Shown here: piece by piece, positions 1 through 6,362 of the stretch | Position numbering within the stretch: the first letter of the stretch is position 1 | How the letters are laid out: each line of letters opens with the position of its first letter | Assembly: GCA_029778515.1 (NCBI GenBank) | Contig: JAKOQD010000099.1 | Location: 1-8,735 of the forward strand | Direction: 5' to 3' | DNA length: 8,735 bases | Origin: Actinomycetes bacterium | GTDB lineage: Bacteria > Actinomycetota > Actinomycetes > Propionibacteriales > Propionibacteriaceae | The notes under the pieces: model-generated | Told to the model about the DNA's origin: nothing | Database searches by the model: none | What the model saw: only the letters and a program-made list of their open reading frames with translations | Translations under genes and position numbers: made by a program

Positions 1-1394
1 TCCAGGGCGGCATGGGCATCGCCGTCTCTTCCTGGCAGCTTGCCCGCGAGGTGTCGCTGGCCGGCCAGCTCGGCGTCGTTTCCGGCACCGCGCTGGACGG
101 AGTGCTGGCTCGCGTTCTGCAGGACGGCGACCCCGGCGGTCACCGGCGTCGTGCGATGGCGCACTTCCCGTCCCCGGCGATGGCGCAGCGAATCCTGGAC
201 GCCTACTTCATCGAAGGCGGACGCGCCGACGGCGCCCCCTACCGTCCGCACCCGACGCTGACGATCGCGCCCGGGAAGGCCGCCATCGAGCTCAGCCTGG
301 TGGGCAACTTCACCGAGGTATGGCTGGCGAAGGAGGGCCATTCCGGGGTGGTCGGCATCAACATGCTGGAGAAGGTGCAGACCGCGAACGCTTCCGCGAT
401 TCTCGGCGCGATGCTCGCCGACGTCGACTACGTGATCATGGGGGCCGGCGTGCCGCGCGAGATCCCGCGACTGCTCACCGAGTACGCCGCCGGGCGCACC
501 GGCCACCTGACCATCGACGTCGTCGGCGCCACTCGGGTGCATCGCGCCGCGCTCGACCCGGTGATGTACCTCGGTGCTGAGCTGCCCAAGCTGCGGCGGC
601 CGAAGTTCCTGGCGATCGTCTCACTGCACGTGCTGGCGACGTACCTGAACAAGGATCCGGAGATTCGTCCGGACGGGTTCGTCGTCGAGGGCCCACGCGC
701 TGGCGGGCACAGCGCGCCGCCGCGCGGAAAGCTGACCCTGGACGAGGCGGGGGAGCCGATCTACGGGCCGAAGGACGACGCCGATCTGGAGAAGGTGGCT
801 GCCCTGGGGGTGCCGTTCTGGCTGGCCGGCGCGTACGCGTCCCCCCAGATGGTGGCCGAGGCCCGCGCGGCCGGTGCGGCCGGCGTCCAGATCGGGACGC
901 TGTTCGCGATGGACAGTGAATCCGGACTGACTGACGATCTGCGCGGGCGGCTGGTGGCGCAACTCGCGGACGAGACCCTGGTCGTGCGCAACGACCCCCG
1001 CGCATCGCCGACCGGGTTCCCGTTCAAGGTCGCCGAGCTGAGCGACACCCTTTCCGAGGACGCCAACTACGCGGCCCGGGAGCGGATCTGCGACCTGGGC
1101 TACCTGCGCTCGCCCGTCGAGCGTGCCGACGGCAAGATCGCCTACCGCTGCGCGTCCGAGCCGGTGCACATGTACGCGCGCAAGGGCGGTGCGGACGAGG
1201 ACACCAGCGGCCGCAAGTGCCTGTGCAACGCGCTGATGGCCAACATCGGGCTGGGGCAGGTGCGCCGCGGCGGCTACGTCGAGGAGCCCGCGGTCACCCT
1301 CGGTCAGGACCTCAGCGGCGCTCAAGCCTTGCTGGCTCTGCACCCGGACGGCTGGACCGCTCGCCAGGCCGTCGAGTGGCTGCTCTCCACCTGA
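1..1394 (+). CDS. Nitronate monooxygenase / 2-nitropropane dioxygenase-like flavoprotein (5' end missing)
   Basis: This is an FMN-dependent TIM-barrel oxidoreductase of the nitronate monooxygenase (NPD/YrpB, FabK/PfaD-related) superfamily, whose members oxidise alkyl nitronates or reduce enoyl substrates. The reading frame is open to the left edge. The first in-frame ATG (position 12) lies inside the family's N-terminal QGGMG motif, so the true start is upstream and the gene is partial. Counting from that Met, the visible marks are a GPRAGGHS segment near residues 227-234, with a His (codon 708-710) that matches the usual active-site/FMN-region His, and GVQIGTLFAM near residue 295, typical of the phosphate-binding end of the barrel. 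The cysteine-containing C-terminal part (RCASEP, then KCLCNALMANIGLGQ) resembles the long roughly 460-residue actinobacterial version. The stop is TGA at 1392-1394. A 480-nt non-coding stretch separates it from the downstream operon, so a functional link is not indicated. The exact substrate cannot be told from sequence. Confidence 0.85.
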   Translation, partial: QGGMGIAVSSWQLAREVSLAGQLGVVSGTALDGVLARVLQDGDPGGHRRRAMAHFPSPAMAQRILDAYFIEGGRADGAPYRPHPTLTIAPGKAAIELSLVGNFTEVWLAKEGHSGVVGINMLEKVQTANASAILGAMLADVDYVIMGAGVPREIPRLLTEYAAGRTGHLTIDVVGATRVHRAALDPVMYLGAELPKLRRPKFLAIVSLHVLATYLNKDPEIRPDGFVVEGPRAGGHSAPPRGKLTLDEAGEPIYGPKDDADLEKVAALGVPFWLAGAYASPQMVAEARAAGAAGVQIGTLFAMDSESGLTDDLRGRLVAQLADETLVVRNDPRASPTGFPFKVAELSDTLSEDANYAARERICDLGYLRSPVERADGKIAYRCASEPVHMYARKGGADEDTSGRKCLCNALMANIGLGQVRRGGYVEEPAVTLGQDLSGAQALLALHPDGWTARQAVEWLLST

Positions 1395-1427
1395 CCGCCC
1401 GTCCGCCCCGGGCTCGTCCGCTACCGG

Positions 1428-1463
1428 CCGGCAATGCCGGGCAGCACGCAGAGGTTCCTGCCC
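1428..1463 (+). terminator. Possible terminator hairpins of the upstream gene
   Basis: Two overlapping GC-rich stems lie 34-69 nt after the upstream stop codon: CCGGC-AAT-GCCGG (1428-1440), and GGGCAG (1439-1444) pairing with CTGCCC (1458-1463) over a 13-nt loop. They share bases, so only one can form at a time. No T-run follows, which is common in high-GC actinobacteria but makes a terminator assignment weak. Confidence 0.25.
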
Positions 1464-1469
1464 AGCTGC

Positions 1470-1537
1470 ACTTCGCTCCCGAATGGGACTCGCGCTCCCG
1501 AATTGTCGGGAGCAAAGGTCCCATTCGGGAGCGAAGT
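1470..1537. repeat. 68-bp nested palindrome (cruciform/REP-like)
   Basis: The outer arms ACTTCGCTCCCGAATGGGAC (1470-1489) and its exact reverse complement (1518-1537) are 20 bp each and perfect. Inside them is a second perfect hairpin, GCTCCCGA (1494-1501) with TCGGGAGC (1506-1513) around an ATTG loop. The core CGCTCCCGAAT of the outer left arm is repeated in the inner left arm, so the same roughly 10-bp word occurs four times in alternating orientation. It could act as a transcription end for the gene upstream, but no T-tract follows. Its size and symmetry fit a small interspersed palindromic element better. Family membership cannot be established from one copy. Confidence 0.8.
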
Positions 1538-1542
1538 CTGGG

Positions 1543-1576
1543 TTGGCGGCTCCAGTCTGTTGGCGGCTCCAGCCTG
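1543..1576. repeat. 17-bp tandem duplication
   Basis: TTGGCGGCTCCAGTCTG (1543-1559) is followed directly by TTGGCGGCTCCAGCCTG (1560-1576), with 16 of 17 bases identical. It lies six bases after the large palindrome and abuts the next repeat. It is probably a slippage or insertion scar; no function is apparent. Confidence 0.85.
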
Positions 1577-1597
1577 GTGGTCGAGCCGGTCGAGACC
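1576..1597. repeat. Short interspersed repeat of actinobacterial type
   Basis: The 22-bp segment begins GGTGGTCGAGCC and ends GGTCGAGACC. It is an imperfect palindrome: GGTC (1579-1582) can pair with GACC (1594-1597), and TCGA occurs twice. It closely resembles a word of the form GGTnTCGACnnGCTCnACCACC, in reverse complement, that I recall as scattered between genes in many actinobacterial genomes. That resemblance is from memory; the sequence itself shows one copy only. Confidence 0.5.
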
Positions 1598-1830
1598 GCA
1601 GCCGTGACGTGATCTCGCAGCCATGGTGGCGTCCGGGTTGCGTTCAGCGCCAAGCCGGGCCCGATCTTGCCGAGATCACGACACGGTGGTCCCGCTCGGC
1701 GCGGTTTTCGTCTTCGAGCGTGACGTGATTTGGCCCGGTGCGTGTCTGTAGTGGCTATGGGCGGCTACGGCCCTCTCGGCGGTCCGATTCCCGTCAGGAT
1801 TGTTGAGCAACGCGGCCTGAGTGGGCGTCG

Positions 1831-1860
1831 TTGCTGTAACGTACATGCAGAAGTTAGCAA
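1831..1860 (+). promoter_or_regulatory. Dyad upstream of the ArsR gene, candidate operator/promoter
   Basis: TTGCT (1831-1835) and AGCAA (1856-1860) are exact inverted repeats placed symmetrically around a central CATG (1844-1847). Allowing a 2-nt gap, the arms extend to TTGCT(GT)AAC and GTTAGCAA. A TAACGT word (1837-1842) fits the loose actinobacterial -10 pattern TAnnnT, but no good -35 is seen. The dyad lies 14 nt before the start codon of an ArsR-family regulator, a typical place for an autoregulatory operator. The mycobacterial relative Rv0081 is known to bind its own promoter. Assignment is by position and symmetry only. Confidence 0.4.
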
Positions 1861-1863
1861 TTC

Positions 1864-1869
1864 GAGGAG
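1864..1869 (+). promoter_or_regulatory. Ribosome binding site GAGGAG that fixes the ArsR start
   Basis: A strong Shine-Dalgarno sequence, GAGGAG, sits 5 nt before the ATG at 1875. The in-frame ATGs further upstream (1821 and 1848) have no comparable site and would place the protein start across the putative operator, so 1875 is the better start. Confidence 0.8.
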
Positions 1870-1874
1870 TCTGC

Positions 1875-2228
1875 ATGCCCCTGCCTCGCCACGAAGCGAA
1901 GGCCGAGCTCTTCCGCACCCTCAGCCATCCCATCCGGATCCGCGTGCTCGAGTTGCTGGCCGAAGGCGAGCGTCCGGTCTATGAACTGCTCGCGAACATG
2001 CACACCGAACCCAGTGCGTTGTCGCAGCAGCTTGCCGTGCTCCGTCGCGCGGGCCTCGTCCGGCAGCGGCGGGACGGCGGCGAGGTGCTCTACTCACTGC
2101 TGATCCCGGCGATCGGCGACGTGCTCGCTACCGCACGCGTAGCTCTCGGTGAACTGCTGGCTGACCAGGCCCAGCTGCGCGCCGACCTGGACGCCGAGGC
2201 TTCGGCCAGCGGTGCTGCGCGCGCATGA
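1875..2228 (+). CDS. ArsR-family winged-helix regulator (Rv0081-like)
   Basis: A 117-residue cytoplasmic DNA-binding protein. The N-terminal half has the ArsR signature: AELFRTLSHPIRIRVLELL (residues about 10-28), then the helix-turn-helix around residues 35-63 (PSALSQQLAVLRRAGLV), then the wing RQRRDGGEVLYSL. The C-terminal helix is Ala/Leu/Glu-rich and probably dimerises. The protein contains no cysteine and no ELCVCDL motif, so it cannot sense metals through thiolates as ArsR and SmtB do. Its stop overlaps the next start (ATGA, 2225-2228), making it the first gene of the hyc/hyf-like operon. The arrangement equals that of M. tuberculosis Rv0081, a hypoxia-linked regulator placed before Rv0082-Rv0087. 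Autoregulation and control of the complex are inferred. The start follows the GAGGAG site at 1864. Confidence 0.9.
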   Translation: MPLPRHEAKAELFRTLSHPIRIRVLELLAEGERPVYELLANMHTEPSALSQQLAVLRRAGLVRQRRDGGEVLYSLLIPAIGDVLATARVALGELLADQAQLRADLDAEASASGAARA

Positions 2229-2743
2229 GTACCACCCGGCTGCTGAAGCTCATCGCCCGCACCGGCCGGATCGCTGAGCCGCTACCAGCCCAAGCCGAGA
2301 CCGACGCCAGTCCCGAGATTCAGGTACGTGAAGGCTTCAAGCCACCGCGCGCGCTTCGCGGCAGCGCCCAGGTGCGCCACGTGGACGCCGGCTCGTGCAA
2401 CGGCTGTGAAATCGAGATCGCGGCCGCATTCGGCCCGGTCTACGACGCCGAGCGCGTCGGCGCGCGGCTGGTCGCGTCCCCCCGGCACGCGGACGTGGTG
2501 GCCGTGACCGGTGTGGTCACCCAGAACATGGCCGAGCCGCTGGTCAACACTGTCGGGGCCGTGCCGAACCCTCGCGTGGTCGTCTCCATCGGCGATTGCA
2601 CCCGCGGCTGCGGACTGTTCGCCGGCTCCTACGCCGTGGCCGGTTCGGTCGACGACTTCGTCGAGGTGGACGTGCACGTGCCCGGCTGTCCGCCGCCGCC
2701 GGCGGCTATCGTGGCCGCCCTTCGCGCGGTGACCGGCCGATGA
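2225..2743 (+). CDS. NuoB/HyfI-like Fe-S small subunit (Rv0082-like)
   Basis: A 172-residue peripheral subunit of the NADH-dehydrogenase 20-kDa / group 4 hydrogenase small-subunit family, which carries one [4Fe-4S] cluster next to the large-subunit active site. Cluster ligands are visible: C58 and C61 in SCNGCE, C125 in GDCTRGCG, and C155 in PGCPPPP. The CxxC spacing is the hydrogenase style, not the adjacent CC of true complex I NuoB. C129 is an extra cysteine. Residues 1-45 form a polar N-terminal extension without motifs, too short for a ferredoxin domain. The start ATG overlaps the regulator's stop by 4 nt and has no clear ribosome binding site, so it is probably translated by coupling. 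Its end overlaps the next gene by ATGA (2740-2743). Family assignment is firm; the electron partner is unknown. Confidence 0.92.
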   Translation: MSTTRLLKLIARTGRIAEPLPAQAETDASPEIQVREGFKPPRALRGSAQVRHVDAGSCNGCEIEIAAAFGPVYDAERVGARLVASPRHADVVAVTGVVTQNMAEPLVNTVGAVPNPRVVVSIGDCTRGCGLFAGSYAVAGSVDDFVEVDVHVPGCPPPPAAIVAALRAVTGR

Positions 2744-4752
2744 ACCTCGTGGACGCGGGCCTGTTCGCCCAGCTTTGCCTCGCCGCGGCTGCAATCCTGC
2801 TCGCAGTGTTCGCACCGGTCGGGCACCGCAACCTCGCCGCCGGCATCGGCGTGGCCGCCCTCGGCGTCGTCGGCGCCGCGACCGGAGTGACGGCCCTGCT
2901 CGGCGTCCAGGGCGCCGGCTTGCGAGTCCCGCTCGCGCTGCCCGGCTTCGACGCGATTGATTCGCTCACGCTCGCCCCCGACCGGCTCGGCGGCTTCTTC
3001 CTCGCGATCGTCGGCGTGGTGGTCGCGGTCGCCGCGGTCTTCGGCATCGGCTACGCCCACGGCCCGGTCGCCTCCCGCACCGGTTGGACGGCCTTCGCCG
3101 CCTTCGCCCTCGGCATGCAGTTGGTTCCGTCCGCTGGGGACGCACTGACGTTCCTGCTGGCCTGGGAACTCATGGCCGGCGGGTCCACGGTGCTGCTGCT
3201 CGCCGACCACGCCGCCCGCGAGCCCGTCCGCCGCGCGACCCTCTGGTACGCGGTCATGACCCACCTCAGCTTCCTGCTGTTGGTTGCCGGTTTCGGGGTA
3301 CTGATCGCCGCTTCGGGCGGCACGACATGGTCCCGAATCGCGGCAACAAGTATCAACGAGCCCCTGGCCAGTGGTGCATTCCTCCTACTCATCGCCGGTT
3401 TCGCCACCAAGGCCGGGCTGGTGCCGGTGCACATCTGGCTGCCTCGCGCCCATCCGGAGGCGCCGAGCCACGTCTCCGCTGCGATGAGCGCGGCCATGGT
3501 CAAGATGGGTGTCTACGGCGTTCTGCTGGTGGTGCTGCGGCTGCTGCCGATGGGCCCGCGCTGGTGGGCGATCGTGCTGGTCGTGGTGGGTGCGGCGTCC
3601 GCTCTCTACGGGATTCTGCAGGCCGCCGTCCAGTCCGACCTGAAGCGGCTGCTGGCCTACTCGACCACCGAGAACATCGGCCTGATCGTCACCGCGATCG
3701 GGGTCGGACTGCTGCTGCGCGATTCCGGCCAGACCGGTGCCGGCGACGTCGCGATGCTGGCCGCGTTGCTGCTCGCGGTTAGCCACGCCGCTTTCAAGAC
3801 CGTCCTGTTCCTCGGGGCCGGCGCGGTACTGCACGCCACCGGCGAGCGCGATCTTGACCTGCTCGGCGGCCTGGCCGCCCGAATGCCGTGGACGGCGTCC
3901 GCCTTCGGCGTGGGCGCGCTGTCGGCCGCCGCGCTGCCGGTCACGTCCGGTTTCGTGGCCGAGTGGGCGTTGCTGCAGGCGCTGGTGCACGCGAACTCGC
4001 AGGTGGACCGGCTGATCGCGGTGGTGCTGCCGATCACGATGGGCGTGGTCGCACTGACGATCGGGCTTGGCCTGCTCACCTTCGTCAAGGCGTTCGGCAT
4101 CGGCTTTCTCGCCCGCCCGCGCACCCCGGCAGCAGCGGACGCCCACGAGGTCGGCCCAACCATGCTGGCGGCCCTGGTCTTCGGGGCGGTCGTCGTGGTC
4201 GGCCTCGGCCTGGTGCCGGGCCCGCTCGCTGAATCACTGGCCACCGCGGTCAACGCCGGCGGCGTCGGCACAGTCGGTGCCACCGGGTTGGCGCTTGGCG
4301 GCTTCGGTGTCCTGCTGCACCCGCTCGCACTCACGCTCCTGACCGGGGCGGTGCTCGTCCCACTGGTCGCGGTGAACTTCGCGCTTGCGCGGCGCGCGCC
4401 GCGCCGCGACGTCGACCTGGCCTGGGGTTGTGGCGGCGAGCGCACCAGCCCGCGAATGGAGTACAACGCGACCAGCTACTCCGAGCCGCTGGTCCGGGTC
4501 TTCCGTGGGTCGCTGCGCGCCAGCCGGTCGGTGGACGTCGTCCGCGCCGACGGCGCCCCGCTGCTGGTCGAGGAGATGGCCTTCACCCAGGAGACCGTAG
4601 ACGTGATCGAGGACCGGCTCTACCTGCCGGCCGCGCGCGGCGTTCGACGCTTCGGCGACTTCGCCCGCAAGCTGCAGAACGGCAGCATCCACCGCTACAT
4701 CGGCTTCTCGTTCGCCGCGCTGGTGCTGGTCCTGCTGTGGGTGGCGCGATGA
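2740..4752 (+). CDS. hyfB: HyfB-like antiporter-type membrane subunit (Rv0083-like)
   Basis: A 670-residue polytopic membrane protein of the NuoL/MrpA/HyfB (proton-antiporter M) family, expected to form a proton channel of the complex. Hallmark charged residues are all present: E143 in LAWELMAGG (TM5), K224 in GFATKAGLVPVHIWLP (TM7), K255 in MSAAMVKMGVYG (TM8), H349 and K353 in SHAAFKTVLFLGAG, and K450 in FVKAFG (TM12). The C-terminal soluble stretch WGCGGERTSPRMEYNATSYSEP (from about residue 562), followed by a last membrane helix, is typical of HyfB/HycC rather than NuoL. The frame stays open upstream to 2596, but that part is Arg-rich and overlaps the Fe-S gene. The ATG at 2740, in the ATGA overlap, gives a proper N-terminal membrane helix. 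The next gene overlaps by ATGA (4749-4752). Confidence 0.92.
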   Translation: MNLVDAGLFAQLCLAAAAILLAVFAPVGHRNLAAGIGVAALGVVGAATGVTALLGVQGAGLRVPLALPGFDAIDSLTLAPDRLGGFFLAIVGVVVAVAAVFGIGYAHGPVASRTGWTAFAAFALGMQLVPSAGDALTFLLAWELMAGGSTVLLLADHAAREPVRRATLWYAVMTHLSFLLLVAGFGVLIAASGGTTWSRIAATSINEPLASGAFLLLIAGFATKAGLVPVHIWLPRAHPEAPSHVSAAMSAAMVKMGVYGVLLVVLRLLPMGPRWWAIVLVVVGAASALYGILQAAVQSDLKRLLAYSTTENIGLIVTAIGVGLLLRDSGQTGAGDVAMLAALLLAVSHAAFKTVLFLGAGAVLHATGERDLDLLGGLAARMPWTASAFGVGALSAAALPVTSGFVAEWALLQALVHANSQVDRLIAVVLPITMGVVALTIGLGLLTFVKAFGIGFLARPRTPAAADAHEVGPTMLAALVFGAVVVVGLGLVPGPLAESLATAVNAGGVGTVGATGLALGGFGVLLHPLALTLLTGAVLVPLVAVNFALARRAPRRDVDLAWGCGGERTSPRMEYNATSYSEPLVRVFRGSLRASRSVDVVRADGAPLLVEEMAFTQETVDVIEDRLYLPAARGVRRFGDFARKLQNGSIHRYIGFSFAALVLVLLWVAR

Positions 4753-5690
4753 CCGCGATCTTGGTGGTACTCGTCCACCTGGCGTTTGCGCTCGCCATCA
4801 CGCCGGTACTGATCGGCGTGATGCGGACGGTTCGCGCGCGGCTGGAGGGCCGCAGCGGCGGCGGCATCGGGCAGCCGTGGCGGGACGTGCTCAAGCTGCT
4901 CGCCAAGGAGCCGCTGCGCGCTCCGGGCTCGACCCCGGTGCTGAGCGCGGCCCCGGTGCTGCTGATGGCGTCCAGCCTGGTGCTTAGCGCATTGGTGCCG
5001 CTGGTCAGCACGCTCGCGCTGCCCAGCGTGCCGGGCGACCTGTTCGTGGTGGTGTCGGTGCTGCTGCTCGGGACGGTGGCGCTGGCCCTGCTCGGCCTGG
5101 AATCCGGGACCGCTTTCGGCGGCATGGGCTCGAGCCGGCACATGGTGATCGCCGCGCTGGTGGAACCGACAGTGCTGCTGAGCATCTACGCGATCAGCGG
5201 TCCGGTCGGGTCTTCGGTGCTTTCGGTGATCGTCGCGGCCCGCAGCGCCGACCCGGCGTCCCTGCTCAACCCGGTGAGCCTGCTCGCGATCGTCGCGCTG
5301 GTCGTGGTCGTCATCGCCGAGACCGGACGCCTGCCCGTCGACAACCCGTCCACGCACCTGGAACTGACGATGGTGCACGAGGCGATGATCCTCGAATCCG
5401 GCGGACGTGACCTCGGGTGGCTCGAGTTCGGGTCCTGGCTGCGGCTGACCGCGCTGCTCGGCCTGGTGGCCAACCTGGCGGTGCCGTTCGGGGTGGCGCC
5501 GGACGCATCGTTGGTCGGGTTGCTGGTGGGGGTCGCGACCGGCGCGGTGAAGCTGCTGCTCGCCGGCGCCCTGCTGGCGGCCGTCGAGGTGTTCCTGGCC
5601 AAGCTGCGGCTGTTCCGGGTGCCGGAACTGCTCGCCGGCTCCTTCGTTCTGGCGTTCCTTTCGGTCAGCGCCGCCTACCTGGTGTTCTGA
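4749..5690 (+). CDS. hycD: HyfC/HycD-like (NuoH family) membrane anchor subunit
   Basis: A 313-residue protein with about eight membrane helices, of the NuoH / HycD / HyfC family, which joins the peripheral Fe-S arm to the membrane arm and starts the proton path. Visible marks are GRSGGGIGQPWRDVLKLLAKE (residues 34-54), GLESGTAFGGMGSSR (116-130) with the following MVIAALVEP, and AETGRLPVDNPSTHLELTMV (190-209), then HEAMILE. The cytoplasmic-loop acidic residues E191, D198, E205, E211 and E216 are retained. The length matches HycD proteins (about 310). The ATG at 4749 overlaps the upstream stop by 4 nt; the ribosome binding site is weak (GGGTGG), consistent with coupling. It corresponds in order to Rv0084. 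No damage is seen. Confidence 0.92.
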   Translation: MTAILVVLVHLAFALAITPVLIGVMRTVRARLEGRSGGGIGQPWRDVLKLLAKEPLRAPGSTPVLSAAPVLLMASSLVLSALVPLVSTLALPSVPGDLFVVVSVLLLGTVALALLGLESGTAFGGMGSSRHMVIAALVEPTVLLSIYAISGPVGSSVLSVIVAARSADPASLLNPVSLLAIVALVVVVIAETGRLPVDNPSTHLELTMVHEAMILESGGRDLGWLEFGSWLRLTALLGLVANLAVPFGVAPDASLVGLLVGVATGAVKLLLAGALLAAVEVFLAKLRLFRVPELLAGSFVLAFLSVSAAYLVF

Positions 5691-5702
5691 GGGGGTGCGC
5701 TG

Positions 5703-6362
5703 ATGACGTCCGAGCTGTATCCGCAGCTGATCGCCCTGACCACCGGACTGCTTCTCCTGACCGCCGTCCTGCAGGTCTGGGGACGCTCGCTGGTGCGGTC
5801 GATCGGACTGCTTGCTGCCCAGGGCGTGGCGCTGGCCGGGCTGGTGCTCACGGTCGGGTTCCACGTTGGCGAACCGGGGGCGCTCTTCGTCGCGGCGTTG
5901 GTGCTGGTGGTGAAGGCGATCGTGCTGCCCTGGGCGATGCTGCGGTCGGCCCGGTTGATCGGCGAGACCCGCGAGCGGGCCGCGCTGGTGAACACCGCGG
6001 TCGAACTGATCGTCGCGGCCGCCCTGACCATGCTCGCCTACGTCGTGACCGGTTCGCTCTTCGGCATCGGTTCGGACGCGGCTGCGCACGCAGTACCGGT
6101 GGGGTTCGCCCTGGTGCTGCTGGGCTTCTGGCAACTGCTGATCCGCCGCTCGGCGGTCACCCAGCTGATCGGATTCCTGGTGCTGGACAACGGCATCGCC
6201 ACGGTGTCTTTCCTGACTTCCGGCGGGCTGCCGCTGACGGTCGAGCTCGGCGCGTCCCTCGATGTACTACTGGTGGTATTGATTCTCGGCGTCCTGGTGG
6301 TGCGGATGCAGGCGGTGCACGGCCATGTCGACATCTCCGAGCTGAAGGAGTTGCACGACTGA
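5703..6362 (+). CDS. hycP: HyfE/HycP-like membrane subunit (NuoK-type C-terminal half)
   Basis: A 219-residue, largely hydrophobic protein with about six to seven membrane helices. The C-terminal half (residues about 132-202) resembles NuoK/HyfE: LIGFLVLDNGIATVSFLTSG, then VELGASLDVLLVVLILGVLV. The likely proton-path acidic residues are D162, where a glutamate is more usual in the family as I recall it, and E181/D187. A polar tail (VHGHVDISELKELHD) ends the protein. The upstream gap is 12 nt, the only real spacer in the operon, and contains a purine-rich site, GAGGGGG (5689-5695), about 7 nt before the ATG, so translation can restart here. The stop and the next start share one base (TGATG, 6360-6364). 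It corresponds to Rv0085 in order and length. Confidence 0.88.
   Translation: MTSELYPQLIALTTGLLLLTAVLQVWGRSLVRSIGLLAAQGVALAGLVLTVGFHVGEPGALFVAALVLVVKAIVLPWAMLRSARLIGETRERAALVNTAVELIVAAALTMLAYVVTGSLFGIGSDAAAHAVPVGFALVLLGFWQLLIRRSAVTQLIGFLVLDNGIATVSFLTSGGLPLTVELGASLDVLLVVLILGVLVVRMQAVHGHVDISELKELHD

Larger units (their letters stand above)
1395..1874. other. Repeat-rich intergenic region
   Basis: No open frame here looks like a gene: the small frames lack recognisable domains and run through the repeats. The region holds short GC-rich hairpins just after the upstream gene (1428-1440; 1439-1463), a 68-bp nested palindrome (1470-1537), a 17-bp tandem duplication (1543-1576), an interspersed-type repeat (1576-1597), an 11-bp direct repeat CGTGACGTGAT at 1603-1613 and 1719-1729, and a 10-bp inverted repeat CGTGATCTCG/CGAGATCACG at 1608-1617 and 1671-1680. 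The last part (about 1800-1874) carries the likely promoter, operator and ribosome binding site of the downstream operon. Confidence 0.75.

Noticed and set aside
1485..1522. DosR-box-like GGGACT...GTCCC words within the palindrome
   Set aside because: The half-sites are about 30 bp apart and part of a longer perfect palindrome; spacing and flanks do not match the 20-bp DosR box.
1483..1728. Small open frames in the intergenic region
   Set aside because: They run through the palindrome and tandem repeats, have no ribosome binding site or domain, and occur on both strands, as expected by chance in GC-rich DNA.
1821..1874. Longer ArsR starts at 1821 or 1848
   Set aside because: Neither has a good ribosome binding site and both cross the candidate operator; the GAGGAG before 1875 and the family's N-terminus favour the later start.
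2596..2739. N-terminal extension of the HyfB-like protein in the same frame
   Set aside because: It is Arg-rich, overlaps the conserved C-terminal part of the Fe-S gene, and would hide the hydrophobic N-terminus; the ATGA start at 2740 fits the operon pattern.
4695..6134. 479-codon open frame on the minus strand opposite the HycD/HycP-like genes
   Set aside because: It is an antisense shadow of high-GC coding: rich in Gln/His/Arg/Gly, no domain, and overlapped by two well-recognised genes.
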